In this document: in pieces, positions 63,100 to 64,000 of the stretch
How the letters are laid out: each line of letters opens with the position of its first letter
Numbering within the stretch: position 1 is the first letter of the stretch
NCBI GenBank assembly: GCA_031119475.1
Contig: JAVHXV010000011.1
Span: 1-64,000, forward strand
Source of the DNA: Pedobacter sp.
GTDB lineage: Bacteria > Bacteroidota > Bacteroidia > Sphingobacteriales > Sphingobacteriaceae
Length of the DNA stretch: 64,000 nucleotides
Direction of reading: 5' to 3'
Translations under genes and position numbers: made by a program
The notes under the pieces: generated by a model
Database searches by the model: none
What the model saw: the letters and a program-made list of their open reading frames with translations, nothing else
What the model was told of the DNA's origin: nothing

Positions 63100-64000
63100 A
63101 TGCAGATCAACTCTTTTGAACAATATCAGGAAGCTTATCAACAAAGTGTAGCGGCGCCAGAAAAATTTTGGGCAGGCATAGCGGAGAATTTTCTTTGGAA
63201 GAAAAAGTGGGACAATGTCCTGTCGTGGAACTTTACTGAACCCAATATCAAATGGTTCGAAGGGGCAAAACTGAACATCACCGACAATTGCCTTGACCGC
63301 CACCTGATTGAGCATGGCGATAAACCTGCCATCATCTGGGAGCCCAATGATCCTGAAAAAGATAGTGTAACCCTAAGCTATAGGGTACTCCACGACCGGG
63401 TCTGCCGCTTTGCCAACGTGCTCAAAAGAAATGGGGTAAAGAAGGGCGATCGTGTCTGTATCTACATGCCCATGGTGCCCGAACTGGCGATTGCCATTTT
63501 GGCCTGTGCACGTATTGGAGCAGTACATTCGGTTGTCTTTGGGGGCTTTTCTGCCAAATCTATCGCCGATCGTATCAATGATGCCGCCTGTAAATTGGTG
63601 ATTACCGCCGATGGTGCTTTCCGTGGCAACAAGCAGATCCAGCTGAAAGAAGTGATCGATGACGCCCTGATCGGCTGTCCGACCATAGAAAAAGTAATCG
63701 TGCTGACCCATACCCGTACCCCAGTTTCGATGCTCAAGGGCCGCGACTGCTGGTGGGAGGACGAAGTGAAACTGGTAGATGCCAATTGTCCTGCCGAAGA
63801 AATGGATGCCGAAGACCTGCTGTTCATCCTTTATACTTCAGGTTCTACAGGCAAGCCGAAAGGCGTGGTGCATACCTGCGCTGGCTATATGGTATATGCG
63901 GGCTATACCTTTTCTAATGTCTTTAATTATCAGCCTAACGAAGTCTATTTCTGTACGGCAGATATCGGTTGGATTACCGGGCACTCCTACATCGTTTATG
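63100..64000 (+). CDS. acs: Acetyl-CoA synthetase, 5' part (cut by window end)
   Basis: The first 300 codons of an AMP-forming acetyl-CoA synthetase (complete proteins have about 635-650 residues). It opens with FEQYQEAYQQSVAAPEKFW (ACAS N-terminal region), followed by FTEPNIKWFEGAKLNITDNC (read in parts), GVKKGDRVCIYMPMVPEL, GAVHSVVFGGFS and the phosphate loop YTSGSTGKPKGVVH. No stop codon before the window edge. It activates acetate for the TCA cycle and glyoxylate bypass. The C-terminal lysine acetylation region is outside the window. Confidence 0.95.
   Translation, partial: MQINSFEQYQEAYQQSVAAPEKFWAGIAENFLWKKKWDNVLSWNFTEPNIKWFEGAKLNITDNCLDRHLIEHGDKPAIIWEPNDPEKDSVTLSYRVLHDRVCRFANVLKRNGVKKGDRVCIYMPMVPELAIAILACARIGAVHSVVFGGFSAKSIADRINDAACKLVITADGAFRGNKQIQLKEVIDDALIGCPTIEKVIVLTHTRTPVSMLKGRDCWWEDEVKLVDANCPAEEMDAEDLLFILYTSGSTGKPKGVVHTCAGYMVYAGYTFSNVFNYQPNEVYFCTADIGWITGHSYIVY

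Overview
The window is chromosomal DNA from a Bacteroidota bacterium, most likely a member of the Sphingobacteriaceae close to Pedobacter. Several things point there. Families restricted to the phylum are present: small proteins of the DUF3098, DUF4295 and DUF5683 types, Gram-negative BshC, and outer-membrane beta-barrel proteins with an N-terminal carboxypeptidase-regulatory domain. Shine-Dalgarno sites are largely absent. Several genes are preceded by TAnnTTTG-type -7 boxes; recA also has a -33 TTTG 21 bp upstream.

Layout. 424-6173: subtilisin-like protease, then a secreted CBM9-like protein and a large outer-membrane barrel protein. 6417-14772: accessory peptide-export locus made of a histidine kinase, a Pro-rich secreted protein, a C39-peptidase ABC exporter, an HlyD adaptor, three small double-glycine-leader peptides and a TolC channel. 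15041-16652: small AT-rich segment between an intact tRNA-Met(CAT) and a displaced copy of that tRNA's 3' half, read as the scar of an integrated element. 16810-35845: mostly housekeeping genes (START-like protein, LptF/G permease, ribBA, TamB-like giant protein, tsaD, recA, nth, ECF sigma factor, uvrA, LysE-type transporter, DUF1801/OmdA protein, ribF, YitT protein, truB). 35845-41637: uppP, DUF3098, ftsX, a lipoprotein and leuS. 42000-45780: sigma factor with a membrane partner gene, then an outer-membrane receptor. 46035-53359: peptide-binding lipoprotein, BtuF-like protein, FMN reductase, parA-parB-DUF5683-dapB-lepB. 53485-62010: DUF4139 protein with an inserted domain, Ldh-type dehydrogenase, bshC, rimO, GxxExxY protein, ftsY, DUF4295, rpmG, rpmB. 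62011-63099: repeat-filled gap. 63100-64000: start of acetyl-CoA synthetase, cut by the window edge.

The most interesting system is the export locus. Three short acidic, cysteine-free, Ser/Gly/Asp-rich peptides have leaders ending in NGGG and share the pattern LLS...(D/S)GD...(I/V)G(N/K)GI-x-x-DLG. They sit around a complete C39 ABC / HlyD / TolC type I export system. Two of them carry a near-identical 5' element upstream of the start codon. This looks like an uncharacterised family of exported peptides, possibly signals, bacteriocins or matrix components. No immunity gene is evident.

The second unusual feature is genome-wide in style. About sixteen intergenic gaps are filled with degenerate tandem repeats whose period is almost always seven bases (eight in some). 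The words differ from gap to gap, but the same words, or their reverse complements, recur at distant loci. These arrays create false ORF extensions, for example 5' of ftsX.
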